Source: Marinobacter sp. NP-4(2019) (GTDB lineage: Bacteria; Pseudomonadota; Gammaproteobacteria; Pseudomonadales; Oleiphilaceae). Taken from it: DNA of 64,000 nucleotides. This document shows, piece after piece, positions 35,959 to 44,375 of the stretch. The DNA is taken from the NCBI RefSeq assembly GCF_003994855.1, contig NZ_CP034143.1:1-64000 (forward strand). Direction: 5' to 3'. The notes beneath the pieces were generated by a model, which was not told the origin of the DNA, ran no database searches, and saw only the letters and a program-made list of their open reading frames with translations. The position numbers were made by a program, and so were the translations under genes. Within the stretch, counting starts at the first letter, position 1. Each line of letters begins with the position of its first letter.

Positions 35959-37662
35959 TCAGATAGCGGTCAGTTCGACAGCTGCACGTATCTGCGCCTG
36001 GTTTCGGACTTTCTGTTCCTTAACCCCCGCAACCAAGATCTTCATGTCTTCGATTGGCATCCCTTTAGAGACAATTCTTGCACCGGCAGCAACAATCGCC
36101 GCACGCTTTCGTTCCGGAATACTTGGGTCGGCGGTGAGCATAATCTTAACCATTCCCTGGTTTGGATGCTCATGACTGGCCAGCCATTCGAGCAGCTTTA
36201 GGCCATCAACATGGGGCATGTGGAAATCGACCAAGAGCAGATCAAATCGTTGTTCTTCGAGTCTCGTGATACCCGAAACCGGGTCATCGCAGACCGTTAA
36301 TTCGACGTCTGGAATTCCAAGAATCTTCGGTGCAAAAAAACGCTGCATTTGCTTAAGAAAAGTGTGGTTATCGTCAATCAACAGTACCTTTGTTTTCTGG
36401 TCTCCGCTTTCTGATGTCCGGATCGACCCAGGCTCGTGATCCATATCATGATCCGGCAGAACTGCAGCTTGCTTGGGGAGCTCTCCGGTCCGGTAATCAA
36501 CGGGCAGATCGATCGTCAGGCAGGTCCCGAAGCCTGGCTTACTGTCGATCCTGATTCTCCCACCAAGGAATTCGGAGAATTTCTTCATTACTGGCATCCC
36601 GATGCCCCATCCATCTTTTCCGCGACGGATACCAAGCGAAAGCGGGTCTTTGTGCCATAGCAGCGCATTCATCTCAGCGGTGGACATGCCAGCCCCGGTG
36701 TCTCGCACAGAAATCGAAATTCCTTTGTCTCGGAGAGACATCGATATTTTCACGAAACCATCGGACGTATGTTTAAACGCGTTTTCGATCGCGTTCCGAA
36801 CCACCACTTTGATTAAATCGTAGTCTGAGTAAACCTCAGTAACTCCAATTCTAGGATCACTGACGCAATCCCATATCAGGGCGACATTCGCCGTGCCGGC
36901 GAACTGTCCGTTCAACTCATTGCACATTTTCGTCACTGCAAACCAGTCTTTTCTGGACTTGAGAGTCCCGTTCTCCAGAGCCGCCAGGGCGAGGATAGAC
37001 TTTATGTGATGGTCAAGCGTATCCAAGTCATCAAGACTCATTTGCAGGATTCCCCTGGCATCCCCAAGAGCGGCCCCATCGATATAGGCCAATGCCAAAT
37101 CCGCTTGAGATCGGAGATTTGTGATCGGTGTGCGCAGCTCATGTGCAGCAATGGCCAGCAGATTTTGCTTCATCACAATCGCTTTACCCTGAGCGACATA
37201 CCGTCCTTTAAGCTGTGAAAGCCAAAATCCGAGCAGAAGATTGCCAACAACAGCGAAGACAAGCGCTGCGACGGTCAATTCCGAGAGGTACGAATCGAAG
37301 GGAAAACTCCGTAACGAGAGGAGGTACAGCCCGGACAGCAAACTCGCCAGAGCCCACAGAAAAACCATGGTGCCCCTGGAACCTCTCATCGCGCGGGAGC
37401 AGGCAATCGCTGCAACGGCTAAGAGGAACAAAAATACCGACAACAACACAGTCGAGGGGATTTCATCCAGGTTCAGCGTACCGTTGTCCGACTCGAGTGG
37501 ATGCGGGTTTTCAAAAGCGCTCAGTGGTGCTCCTGATAGTGGTGGCCATGGGTGTGTGTGCTTTTGAAACGAATCCATTTGCTTGGCCAGCAGCAAGGCC
37601 AGTAACAGAACGATAAAGATGGCGGGAATAATCCCAGCGATGATGGCGCGGGGTTTGATCAT
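35959..37662 (-). CDS. Hybrid sensor histidine kinase with receiver domain
   Basis: This inner-membrane sensor of about 567 residues from the ATG at 37662 (MIKPRAIIAGII) has TM1 at the start, a short periplasmic loop, then three to four further TM helices (about residues 85-170). The kinase H-box is LLAIAAHELRTPITNL, with N, G1 and G2 boxes (NAIENAFKHT, DTGAGM, GWGIGMPV). A C-terminal receiver has the phospho-accepting Asp in LLLVDFHMPHVDG. The frame extends upstream to 37719 without a good start. No response regulator is next to it, so the output partner is unknown. Confidence 0.88.
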   Translation of the reverse strand: MIKPRAIIAGIIPAIFIVLLLALLLAKQMDSFQKHTHPWPPLSGAPLSAFENPHPLESDNGTLNLDEIPSTVLLSVFLFLLAVAAIACSRAMRGSRGTMVFLWALASLLSGLYLLSLRSFPFDSYLSELTVAALVFAVVGNLLLGFWLSQLKGRYVAQGKAIVMKQNLLAIAAHELRTPITNLRSQADLALAYIDGAALGDARGILQMSLDDLDTLDHHIKSILALAALENGTLKSRKDWFAVTKMCNELNGQFAGTANVALIWDCVSDPRIGVTEVYSDYDLIKVVVRNAIENAFKHTSDGFVKISMSLRDKGISISVRDTGAGMSTAEMNALLWHKDPLSLGIRRGKDGWGIGMPVMKKFSEFLGGRIRIDSKPGFGTCLTIDLPVDYRTGELPKQAAVLPDHDMDHEPGSIRTSESGDQKTKVLLIDDNHTFLKQMQRFFAPKILGIPDVELTVCDDPVSGITRLEEQRFDLLLVDFHMPHVDGLKLLEWLASHEHPNQGMVKIMLTADPSIPERKRAAIVAAGARIVSKGMPIEDMKILVAGVKEQKVRNQAQIRAAVELTAI

Positions 37663-37719
37663 GGTATGTACATCCCTGTCGTCAAAAAAAGCGTGAAAGC
37701 TTTTATTCAGCGCCTCCAT

Positions 37720-38184
37720 GGCACCAGCCTGATTCTACTATGTGCATGTCGCATGTGGTCAATAAATAATCAGGGAAACATGATTTTGCTCTCAATATTG
37801 AATCCGACACTCTTCGAACGACCTCAGGACGTTGCTCCGATACACCAATCGGGGGCAAACTTGTATCTGAATCCTTAAAACTCAATGGCCCGATCTGGCC
37901 ATCAACTAAGGAAAGTGCCCCAGAGATCTGGGTCGAGTTCAGGAATGGGATTTCTCTCCGTGAGAGGCTTGTGTGCGAACCCCCGGGTTCACCCACGTCT
38001 ACCACCAACCAAATAGGTCTTTGTGCTGTGACCCATTTTTGCCAGGTTGATTGCCGTTTAACGGCAAACTCAATCCGGCTTCAGGATGGTCACTCATGGG
38101 TTTCCTTTTCCTCGTCAGACTCTCAGTCCGCCCGGGCCCTGGTTTTCGAAGCAAACCAAGAAAAAGACGTGCAAGGAGAACCCA
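37720..38184. other. Divergent spacer with palindromes
   Basis: No gene was found between the hybrid kinase and the lipoprotein gene. It contains the near-perfect palindrome TTGCCGTT-T-AACGGCAA (38051-38067) and a GAACCC-CC-GGGTTC inverted repeat near 37978. Either could be an operator for the divergent genes or a terminator stem. Confidence 0.4.
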
Positions 38185-38784
38185 GTGAAATTGATCAACC
38201 TCGGTTTGGCCCTCGGGCTTATCGGCGTACTTGCTGGTTGCGCCGGTGGCGAACACATCTACACCAACGATGGCAGGTGCCTTACCTGCATCAACAATCC
38301 TCTTACCGGCAAACCCATCAATCACGATGGATCAGCGCCCGGCAGCACCATTGAGTCCCGAAACTCAGCCTCTATCGCCGAGACTGCTCAGGCGGATGAA
38401 CCAGCAAAGAAAAGCTCTTCATACATTGAGCAAACAACAACGTTCTCGGCTCCAATCGACGTGGATGTTGCGTTTGTGAAGGTAAAAAAAGAGTACCGAT
38501 ATTATACGGAACAGGAGATTCGCCAGGAGTGGGGCATCGTTGCTGACGACAAGCTCAATCAATTTGACACTGCCTATAGCGCGTCGCCTTCTGCCTACTA
38601 TCACATGCGTGCACCGAGAGAGCACGGTAATGGTAGATACGTCATCGATCATAAGATCGAAAAGCAGGCTACCGATAAAAGCCAAATCACCATTACCGTT
38701 TGGGTTAGAGAAGACTCCCCGATAACACCGGCCGATGTTGCAGGCAGTCTCGCACTCAGAACCAAAGCCGCGTTAACCCGTTAA
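38185..38784 (+). CDS. Lipoprotein of unknown function, first gene of csrA cluster
   Basis: From the GTG at 38185 (AAGGAG eight bases upstream) the 199-residue protein starts with KLINLGLALGLIGVLAGCAGG, a lipoprotein signal with lipobox LAGC. CLTCINN soon follows; the rest is a beta-rich domain (DVDVAFVKVKKEYRYYTEQEI...). An upstream in-frame ATG at 38086 would bury the signal peptide. It opens a cluster of four or five closely spaced genes leading to the split csrA. Confidence 0.75.
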   Translation: MKLINLGLALGLIGVLAGCAGGEHIYTNDGRCLTCINNPLTGKPINHDGSAPGSTIESRNSASIAETAQADEPAKKSSSYIEQTTTFSAPIDVDVAFVKVKKEYRYYTEQEIRQEWGIVADDKLNQFDTAYSASPSAYYHMRAPREHGNGRYVIDHKIEKQATDKSQITITVWVREDSPITPADVAGSLALRTKAALTR

Positions 38785-38835
38785 TAACGGCTGGGCGACC
38801 AGGGTGGTCGCCCATCAGACAAAGGGAGAAACACC

Positions 38836-39234
38836 ATGTTGAGACTATTTATAGGCTTCGTCCTTGGTGTTGTTACCTCCTACTACTCGATGCCCAGCCT
38901 CTTCAAGCTGACAGTCCTACTACCAGAGGTTAATTTCGAGCGCTTTTTCTCAAATGACCAACCGCTTACTTCCAATACGATTAATGCCACACATCCTTCA
39001 GAGTTCGAGAATACAGCCGCCCACAATGCCATCAGCGAACGAGTTGAGATAGCCAGGTCACTGGCCGAACTCCATCCTGCCCAGGATCCCGCATCCATAG
39101 AAGTAACCGAGGTTTTATTCAACCTTGCCAGGAAAAGCCCTCAGGCCCACGCTCTCCTTCAGGAAAAGCTGCCCGGAGGTTTGACTAATGGAGAGGCTCT
39201 TTCGATTCTCTCAAGCATCGGAACGAGAGGTTAA
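38836..39234 (+). CDS. Hypothetical membrane-anchored protein
   Basis: This 132-residue protein begins MLRLFIGFVLGVVTSYYSMPSLF, one N-terminal membrane helix or uncleaved signal, followed by a polar domain. AAGGGAG lies nine bases before the ATG. No known family seen. It lies 51 bases after the lipoprotein gene and 6 bases before the next small gene. Confidence 0.62.
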   Translation: MLRLFIGFVLGVVTSYYSMPSLFKLTVLLPEVNFERFFSNDQPLTSNTINATHPSEFENTAAHNAISERVEIARSLAELHPAQDPASIEVTEVLFNLARKSPQAHALLQEKLPGGLTNGEALSILSSIGTRG

Positions 39235-39240
39235 ACCACC

Positions 39241-39357
39241 ATGGGTAGCTCCAATTTCCTGGTTCAACCACAGATTGCCTCTCCATATAGTCCCGACTTT
39301 CAGCGGTTGTTGGCAGACGCTATTTCGGAAATCGAGACCACAACGGATCACCTATGA
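39241..39357 (+). CDS. Small hypothetical protein (38 residues)
   Basis: MGSSNFLVQPQIASPYSPDF, then QRLLADAISEIETTTDHL. It starts 6 bases after the preceding stop, with GAGAGG ten bases upstream, and its stop overlaps the next ATG as ATGA. The tight spacing on both sides is the reason to believe it. No known function. Confidence 0.55.
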   Translation: MGSSNFLVQPQIASPYSPDFQRLLADAISEIETTTDHL

Positions 39358-39851
39358 CACATCTGAGCGAAGACCGGGTAAAAGATCTATTCAGGGATAT
39401 TGAAGGGCGCATCAAACGCGGCAATCCAAATCCAATTCGCTATCTGAAGAATCTGCATCCGTCGAAAGACGAGATCGAAGGCCTGGAATGGAGATATCGG
39501 CTTTCAGGCTACCTGGAGGGTTTAGCCGTATCCGATCAAATGGATAACGGTTTCATTGAACCGTTGGTGGCAACACTCTTCTCCAGGGCCGACGTTTCAG
39601 ACGGAGATCGCCCAGGACGTGCTCGCCCATTCAGCATCGATATTGTTACCGAACAACGCAAGACGTTCAGCTTCGACGTACCGGCAATGAACCCGTTGGA
39701 CGCCTATGTTCAGCTTACGAAACGGACTGCGTACAAGTCGATTCCTGGAATTGAAGTTATCAAAGTGTTCGAAGGGCTCCTTCCCGACAGGACTTCTGGA
39801 GTCCAACCTTTGCGAACCTTCCATACTGGTGAGCTCATTTTCACCTCCTGA
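39354..39851 (+). CDS. Hypothetical protein upstream of csrA
   Basis: This 165-residue soluble protein (MTHLSEDRVKDLFRDIEGRIKRG...) has no recognised domain. It is coupled to the preceding small gene (ATGA), and the csrA start follows 17 bases after its stop, so it was co-transcribed with csrA before the transposon entered. The helical first half and beta-rich second half (FSIDIVTEQRKTFSFDVP) suggest two domains. Confidence 0.62.
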   Translation: MTHLSEDRVKDLFRDIEGRIKRGNPNPIRYLKNLHPSKDEIEGLEWRYRLSGYLEGLAVSDQMDNGFIEPLVATLFSRADVSDGDRPGRARPFSIDIVTEQRKTFSFDVPAMNPLDAYVQLTKRTAYKSIPGIEVIKVFEGLLPDRTSGVQPLRTFHTGELIFTS

Positions 39852-39868
39852 CTAACAAGGAAACTGAT

Positions 39869-39900
39869 ATGCCTCTGGTCCTGCAACGCGCACTGAATGA
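39869..39900 (+). pseudogene. csrA: 5' part of plasmid csrA, split by transposon
   Basis: The first 32 bases, including the start ATG (AAGG upstream), encode MPLVLQRALN and two bases of the next codon. The transposon follows at 39901. The frame then runs into the inverted repeat and stops after 22 codons. Joined to 55949-56159 it gives an 80-residue CsrA-type RNA-binding protein (MPLVLQRALNE + SIIIGEDIEVTVTLID). As it stands the gene is inactive. Confidence 0.88.
39896..39900. repeat. Target site duplication AATGA, left copy
   Basis: The five bases just outside the left inverted repeat are identical to 55944-55948 just outside the right one. A 5-bp duplication is the hallmark of Tn3-family transposition and shows that the 16-kb unit entered here in one event. 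Confidence 0.92.
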
Positions 39901-39938
39901 GGGGTCAGCTCACGAAACGGAAAAAATCGTACGCTAAG
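39901..39938 (+). repeat. Left 38-bp inverted repeat of the Tn3-family element
   Basis: Begins GGGGTCAGCTCACGAAACGG and ends TACGCTAAG. It differs from the reverse complement of the right end at two positions only (9 and 28). The transposase relic stops inside it, as in intact Tn3-family elements. Confidence 0.93.
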
Positions 39939-40316
39939 ACCTCTGCAGTGTTCGTAACGATCGGTACTTTCCTTGTTCGACCTGTTTGTCCTGCTGCCAG
40001 ATATAGTCGCCGGTCAGGTTGATGTGCTCCCAGCCCAAGGGAGAAAGATGCCGCAGAAGCGTCTCGTCGATATCCCGGCCGTCTTCGCGCAGTGCTTGAA
40101 CCGCCCGCTCCATATAAACCGTATTCCAAAGGATAATAGCGCTGACGACGAGATTGAGTCCGCTTGCACGGTAGCGTTGATTCTCGTAACTGCGATCGCG
40201 GAGTTCACCGAGCCGGTTCAGGAAGACGGCACGAGCCAGCGCGTTCTTAGCCTCGCCCTTATTCAAACCAACCTGCACGCGGCGACGCAGTTCGACGTTT
40301 GCAAAAATTGCCACGA
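39934..40316 (-). pseudogene. tnpA: C-terminal remnant of Tn3-family transposase
   Basis: About 127 residues of the DDE transposase C-terminus remain: VQVGLNKGEAKNALARAVF, GELRDRSYENQRYRASGLNL, ILWNTVYMERA and LSPLGWEHINLTGDYIW are characteristic. About 860 N-terminal residues, including most of the catalytic centre, are missing; homology ends near 40316, where unrelated sequence with an IS3 relic begins. Its stop codon lies in the left inverted repeat, which ties it to this element. Confidence 0.93.
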
Positions 40317-40437
40317 CTATTGAAATCGTTTTTTGGCCATCCGGATTTGGCTTATATCTCCGGGTAATGTTCGCTTACTTTATTTCGAATTAGTAAGTGC
40401 AAGGCTGTCCTTGCCCACCCTTAAGGCCACACCTTGA

Positions 40438-40615
40438 ATTGCTGCCCGTTTCCAGATCCACCCCACCATAGTCAGCACCTGGAAGCGCGACCTATTGGAG
40501 AGCGCGTCCGACCTCCTCGAAGGCAAGAGTATAGTCGGTAAGCAATTCGATGAACTCAGCACGGACGAACTGTACCGTGAGATTCGCCGACTGACGGTGG
40601 AACGCAATTTTTGTT
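40438..40615 (+). pseudogene. IS3-family orfA remnant
   Basis: The frame reads IAARFQIHPTIVSTWKRDLL, ESASDLLEGKS and ELYREIRRLTVERNF, the helix-turn-helix and leucine-zipper part of an IS3-type OrfA. It follows a stop codon, and no orfB is found after it. The fragment marks the place where the transposase gene was truncated, so an IS3 insertion and later deletion probably removed tnpA. Confidence 0.72.
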
Positions 40616-40725
40616 GCTTAAGCTCCTGGGTGGCTCGTTCCACTTTGGCTGAGCTCCATGTATTTCACAGAGCCCTTCGGAAAATCCTTGCGAACCAAAA
40701 GCACTTCATCAACCTGTCACGTCAG

Positions 40726-40741
40726 TGACACGACAGTGTCA
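40726..40741. promoter_or_regulatory. Palindrome before the ptx operon
   Basis: TGACAC-GACA-GTGTCA lies about 70 bases before the GTG of ptxA, next to a related CTGTCACGTCAGTGACA symmetry. It could bind the LysR-type PtxE or another regulator. I did not find a convincing Pho box here. Confidence 0.4.
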
Positions 40742-40809
40742 TCTCTCAGCTTTACCGTTCAATTGTAACTCGCAATACGGCGAGCTTATTTATTGCAAAA
40801 GGTGATCCT

Positions 40810-41655
40810 GTGGCGCCAACTCAATCAACCAATGTGATGCTTCGAGTCGAGAGTATGGGCGTAACCTACCCGGGAAACGTCCTCGCGCTCAAACCCACCA
40901 ACGTTCACTTTCACAAGGGCGAATTCACCGTGCTACTGGGACTTTCAGGCGCGGGTAAATCCACTCTGCTTCGTTCACTGAATCACCTGGTTAAGCCCAC
41001 AACCGGGAAGGTTGTGTCTGGCGAGTTTGGTGAACTGACCAACCGTAGAATCCTGCGACAGCACCGCAGCCGCACCGCCATGGTGTTCCAGCATCACCAG
41101 CTGATCGAACGATACACCGCGTTACAGAATGTGCTGACAGGCAGACTTGCGTATCACGGTACTTGGCGAAGCCTGCTTCCCCTGCCCCGGCAGGACCTGG
41201 AGTTGGCTCTGCAATGCCTCGACCGCGTAGGTCTGGCTGACAAAGCGCTTTCCCGAGTAGATCAGTTGTCCGGCGGCCAGCAGCAGCGGGTTGGAATCGC
41301 CAGAGCATTGGTGCAGCAACCATCCATGATTCTTGCCGATGAGCCCGTTGCCAGCCTGGATCCGGCCACTTCTGAAAAGGTACTCGGCCTACTGCGCGAT
41401 ATTTGTCAGGAAGATGGAATCACCGCGGTTATTTCCTTGCACCAATTGGAATACGCCCAGCGTTTTGCAGACCGGATCATCGGCCTTTCGAACGCTCATA
41501 TCGTTTTTGACGATGCTCCTGAAAACCTGAAATCGAAACACCTGGACGAGATTTACCACCGTTCACCCAGCGTGGTAGCTGCGGAAGGCAAACCAGCCAT
41601 CCATAAACCTAAGACCACCCCGATAACGACAGACGTACTGGAGATAGCACAATGA
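40810..41655 (+). CDS. ptxA: Phosphite ABC transporter ATP-binding protein
   Basis: This 281-residue ATPase of the PhnC/PtxA type powers uptake of phosphite or phosphonate. Walker A is GLSGAGKST, the ABC signature LSGGQQQRVGIARAL, Walker B MILADEPVASLD, and the H-loop SLHQ. The GTG start at 40810 has AAAAGGTG upstream. It is the first gene of the ptx operon, its stop overlapping the start of ptxB by 4 bases. The symbol rests on the complete ptxABCDE order. Confidence 0.93.
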   Translation: MAPTQSTNVMLRVESMGVTYPGNVLALKPTNVHFHKGEFTVLLGLSGAGKSTLLRSLNHLVKPTTGKVVSGEFGELTNRRILRQHRSRTAMVFQHHQLIERYTALQNVLTGRLAYHGTWRSLLPLPRQDLELALQCLDRVGLADKALSRVDQLSGGQQQRVGIARALVQQPSMILADEPVASLDPATSEKVLGLLRDICQEDGITAVISLHQLEYAQRFADRIIGLSNAHIVFDDAPENLKSKHLDEIYHRSPSVVAAEGKPAIHKPKTTPITTDVLEIAQ

Positions 41656-42515
41656 AGACAATGATTCACTCTTTGCTGGCTCTGATAATGATGCTCGGCA
41701 TCCATTGGTCAGCCCATGCCGCAGATACAGACCCTGATCTTTTGAAAGTTGCCTTGCTGCCGGATGAGAACGCGTCAGAACTGATCAAGCGAAACCAACC
41801 TTTGAAGGATTACCTGGAAACCACTCTTGGTAAGGAAGTAGAACTGATTGTTACCACCGATTACTCCTCCATGATCGAAGCCATGCGTTTTGGCCGAATT
41901 GACCTGGCTTACTTTGGTCCGTTGTCCTATGTGATGGCCAAGAGTAAGAGTGACATTGAACCCTTTGCCGCCATGGTGGTAGACGGGAAGCCGACTTATC
42001 GCTCCATCATTATTGCCAATGCGGACTCTGGCGTTGGCTCCTTCGCGGATATCAAAGGCAAGAAAATGGCCTACGGTGACCGCGCATCCACTTCCAGCCA
42101 CCTGATCCCCAAGACCGTACTCCTTGAGAAGGCAGAGCTCGAAGCCGGAAAGGACTATGAGGCTCATTTCGTCGGTAGCCATGACGCTGTTGCGGTTAAC
42201 GTCGCCAATGGCAATGCCGACGCCGGAGGGTTGTCCGAAGTTATCTTCGAGCATGTGATGGACCGCGGTTTGATTGATCGGAGCAAGGTCAAAGTGCTGG
42301 GCTACAGCGGTGACTTTCCTCAATACCCCTGGGCCATGCGTTCGAACCTGGCCCCTGAGCTGAAGAGCAACATTCAGAAAGCCTTTCTGCAGATCGATGA
42401 CCCGGAGATTCTCGACAACCTGAAGGCTGAGGGATTCGCGGCAATTACCGACGAAGATTACGATGTCATCCGCGCTATGGGTGGCCTGCTCAATCTTGAT
42501 TTCGCAAAAATGTGA
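41652..42515 (+). CDS. ptxB: Phosphite-binding periplasmic protein
   Basis: This 287-residue protein has a signal peptide (MIHSLLALIMMLGIHWSAHA) and then the PhnD/PtxB fold. The ligand-site region YFGPLSYVMAK, the DRASTSSHLIPK loop and FVGSHDAVAVNVANG are typical. It captures phosphite (or phosphonate) outside the inner membrane for PtxAC. It lies between the ATPase and permease genes with a 4-base overlap upstream and a 10-base gap downstream. Confidence 0.93.
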   Translation: MKTMIHSLLALIMMLGIHWSAHAADTDPDLLKVALLPDENASELIKRNQPLKDYLETTLGKEVELIVTTDYSSMIEAMRFGRIDLAYFGPLSYVMAKSKSDIEPFAAMVVDGKPTYRSIIIANADSGVGSFADIKGKKMAYGDRASTSSHLIPKTVLLEKAELEAGKDYEAHFVGSHDAVAVNVANGNADAGGLSEVIFEHVMDRGLIDRSKVKVLGYSGDFPQYPWAMRSNLAPELKSNIQKAFLQIDDPEILDNLKAEGFAAITDEDYDVIRAMGGLLNLDFAKM

Positions 42516-42525
42516 GGAGTGCCCC

Positions 42526-43356
42526 ATGAACTATACAACGACGGAACCGGCGACTCTGTCGCCGGCCCCGTCGGCCTCCGTGCTGGATGAGCACGCGAAA
42601 GGCTGGCGGAAAAAACTCGGACAGTCGCTGTTAGTGCTGCTCATCATTTTTGTCGCAAGTTGGTACGTAGGGCTGCTCAATTTCAATACACTTGCCAATG
42701 GCGTGCCAGCCATAGGCACACTCATTGGCGAATCTCTTCCACCTGACTTCACCAATGTGGCCAGCTGGGTGTCGCCGTTAATCGACACGCTTGCGATGAG
42801 CATTGCCGGTACTGCCATTGCAGTAACCTTGTCTGTGCCACTGGCATTCCTGGCTGCGCGCAACACCTCTCCACATCCGGTGGTGTTCCAAGTAACTCGA
42901 ACCCTTTTAAACGGTTTGCGTTCAGTCCCGGAACTGATCATGGGCATCATCTTCGTGGCTGCTGTTGGTTTTGGGGCGTTGCCTGGCGTACTGGCGCTCG
43001 GTCTTCACTCCATTGGCATGGTTGGAAAGTTTTTTGCCGAAGCGATTGAGCATGTAGATGAGGCGCCAGTGGAAGCGGCCGATGCTGCCGGCGCTACTCG
43101 CTTGCAGGTGCTCTATCACGCCGTGCTGCCACAAGCACTTCCTCAATTCGCGGACGTGTCCATTTATCGCTGGGAATACAATTTCCGTGCCTCGACCGTA
43201 ATGGGCATGGTGGGTGCCGGTGGTATTGGCTTCGAATTGATGGGCTCGCTGAGAATCATGCAGTATCAGGAAGTCAGCGCCATTCTCATTGTCATCTTGT
43301 TGATGGTCACCGTCGTGGACAGTCTCAGTGGCCGCCTTCGTAAGAAATTCAAATAA
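42526..43356 (+). CDS. ptxC: Phosphite ABC transporter permease
   Basis: This 276-residue inner-membrane permease of the PhnE/PtxC type has about six helices. The EAA loop contacting the ATPase reads EAIEHVDEAPVEAADAAGATRLQVLYHAVLP (split over the turn with the conserved Gly). GAGGAG lies eight bases before the ATG at 42526; the frame extends to 42463 inside ptxB without a good start. The ptxD gene starts 10 bases later. Confidence 0.93.
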   Translation: MNYTTTEPATLSPAPSASVLDEHAKGWRKKLGQSLLVLLIIFVASWYVGLLNFNTLANGVPAIGTLIGESLPPDFTNVASWVSPLIDTLAMSIAGTAIAVTLSVPLAFLAARNTSPHPVVFQVTRTLLNGLRSVPELIMGIIFVAAVGFGALPGVLALGLHSIGMVGKFFAEAIEHVDEAPVEAADAAGATRLQVLYHAVLPQALPQFADVSIYRWEYNFRASTVMGMVGAGGIGFELMGSLRIMQYQEVSAILIVILLMVTVVDSLSGRLRKKFK

Positions 43357-43365
43357 GGAACGTCG

Positions 43366-44375
43366 ATGAAACCCAAGGTTGTGATAACCCATAAGATCCA
43401 TGACAGTGTTCTGGATGAACTTGCCCAAGATTGCGAGCTGGTCACCAACCAATCCGGCGCCACGTTGCCCCAGGAGGAAGTGGCTGCGCGCGTTGCAGAC
43501 GCTGATGCGATGATGGCGTTCATGCCAGACCGAGTTGGAGTGGAGTTCCTACAGGGGTGTCCGCGCTTGAAGGTGATTGGTGCAGCCCTGAAAGGCTATG
43601 ACAACTTTGATGTGGATGCCTGCACGCGTCATGGGGTTTGGCTGACATTTGTACCGGATTTGCTAACCGTGCCTACTGCAGAGCTAACGGTCGGGCTGAC
43701 GATCAGTCTCACCCGACAAGTCAAGGCGGCGGACCACTTCGTTCGATCCGGTGAATTTACTGGCTGGACACCACGCTTCTATGGGCAGGGGATCGAAGGC
43801 TCACGGATTGGTATTGTGGGTATGGGGGCCATCGGCCAAGCGGTGGCGCAGCGCCTGAACGGATGGGGAGCGGATTTAATCTATTCCCAGCCGGAACGTT
43901 TACCCGTGCAGCATGAGCAGGCACTGGGTTTGTCCCATACTCCCCTCAAGATGCTGCTGGCCCAGTCAGATATTGTGATCCTGGCACTGGCGCTCAATGA
44001 GCAAACCCTCCACACCATTAATCGCGAAACGCTAACAGGAATGAAACCGGGCGCATTCCTTATCAATCCCTGCCGTGGATCTGTGGTGGATGAGGGTAGT
44101 GTTCTGCAAGCGCTTCAATCCGGTCAGTTGGGGGGTACGCCGCTGATGTGTTTGAGATGGAAGATTGGGCGAGAGAAGATCGTCCGAGGGAGATCGCCCA
44201 GGGGCTCAGGGCCCACCCCAACACGCTGTTTACTGCTCACATCGGATCGGCAGTCAGCCAGGTGCGTCTGGCTATCGAGCAACGCGCTGCTCGGAACATT
44301 CTGCAAGTGCTTCGGGGTGAGCGGCCGGGTGATGCGATCAATGATCCCAGTGGCCGCGAGAGCGGCCCATGCTGA
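43366..44375 (+). pseudogene. ptxD: NAD-dependent phosphite dehydrogenase, single-base frameshift
   Basis: PtxD oxidises phosphite to phosphate with NAD. The N-terminal 257 residues read well: the substrate-side LKGYDNFDVDAC, the nucleotide loop GIVGMGAIGQAVAQR and INPCRGSVVDEGSV. After QLGG at about 44132 the true continuation (YAADVFEMEDWARED...HPNTLFTAHIGSAV with the catalytic His) is in the next frame and ends at 44375. A run of six G (44130-44135) is one short. As read, a false C-terminus runs to 44538 inside ptxE. Either the enzyme is dead or the base was lost in sequencing. The start at 43366 follows AAGGAACG. Confidence 0.9.

Noticed and set aside
40736..40760. Possible Pho box before ptxA
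   Set aside because: The two half-sites match CTGTCAT too poorly; only a palindrome is reported.
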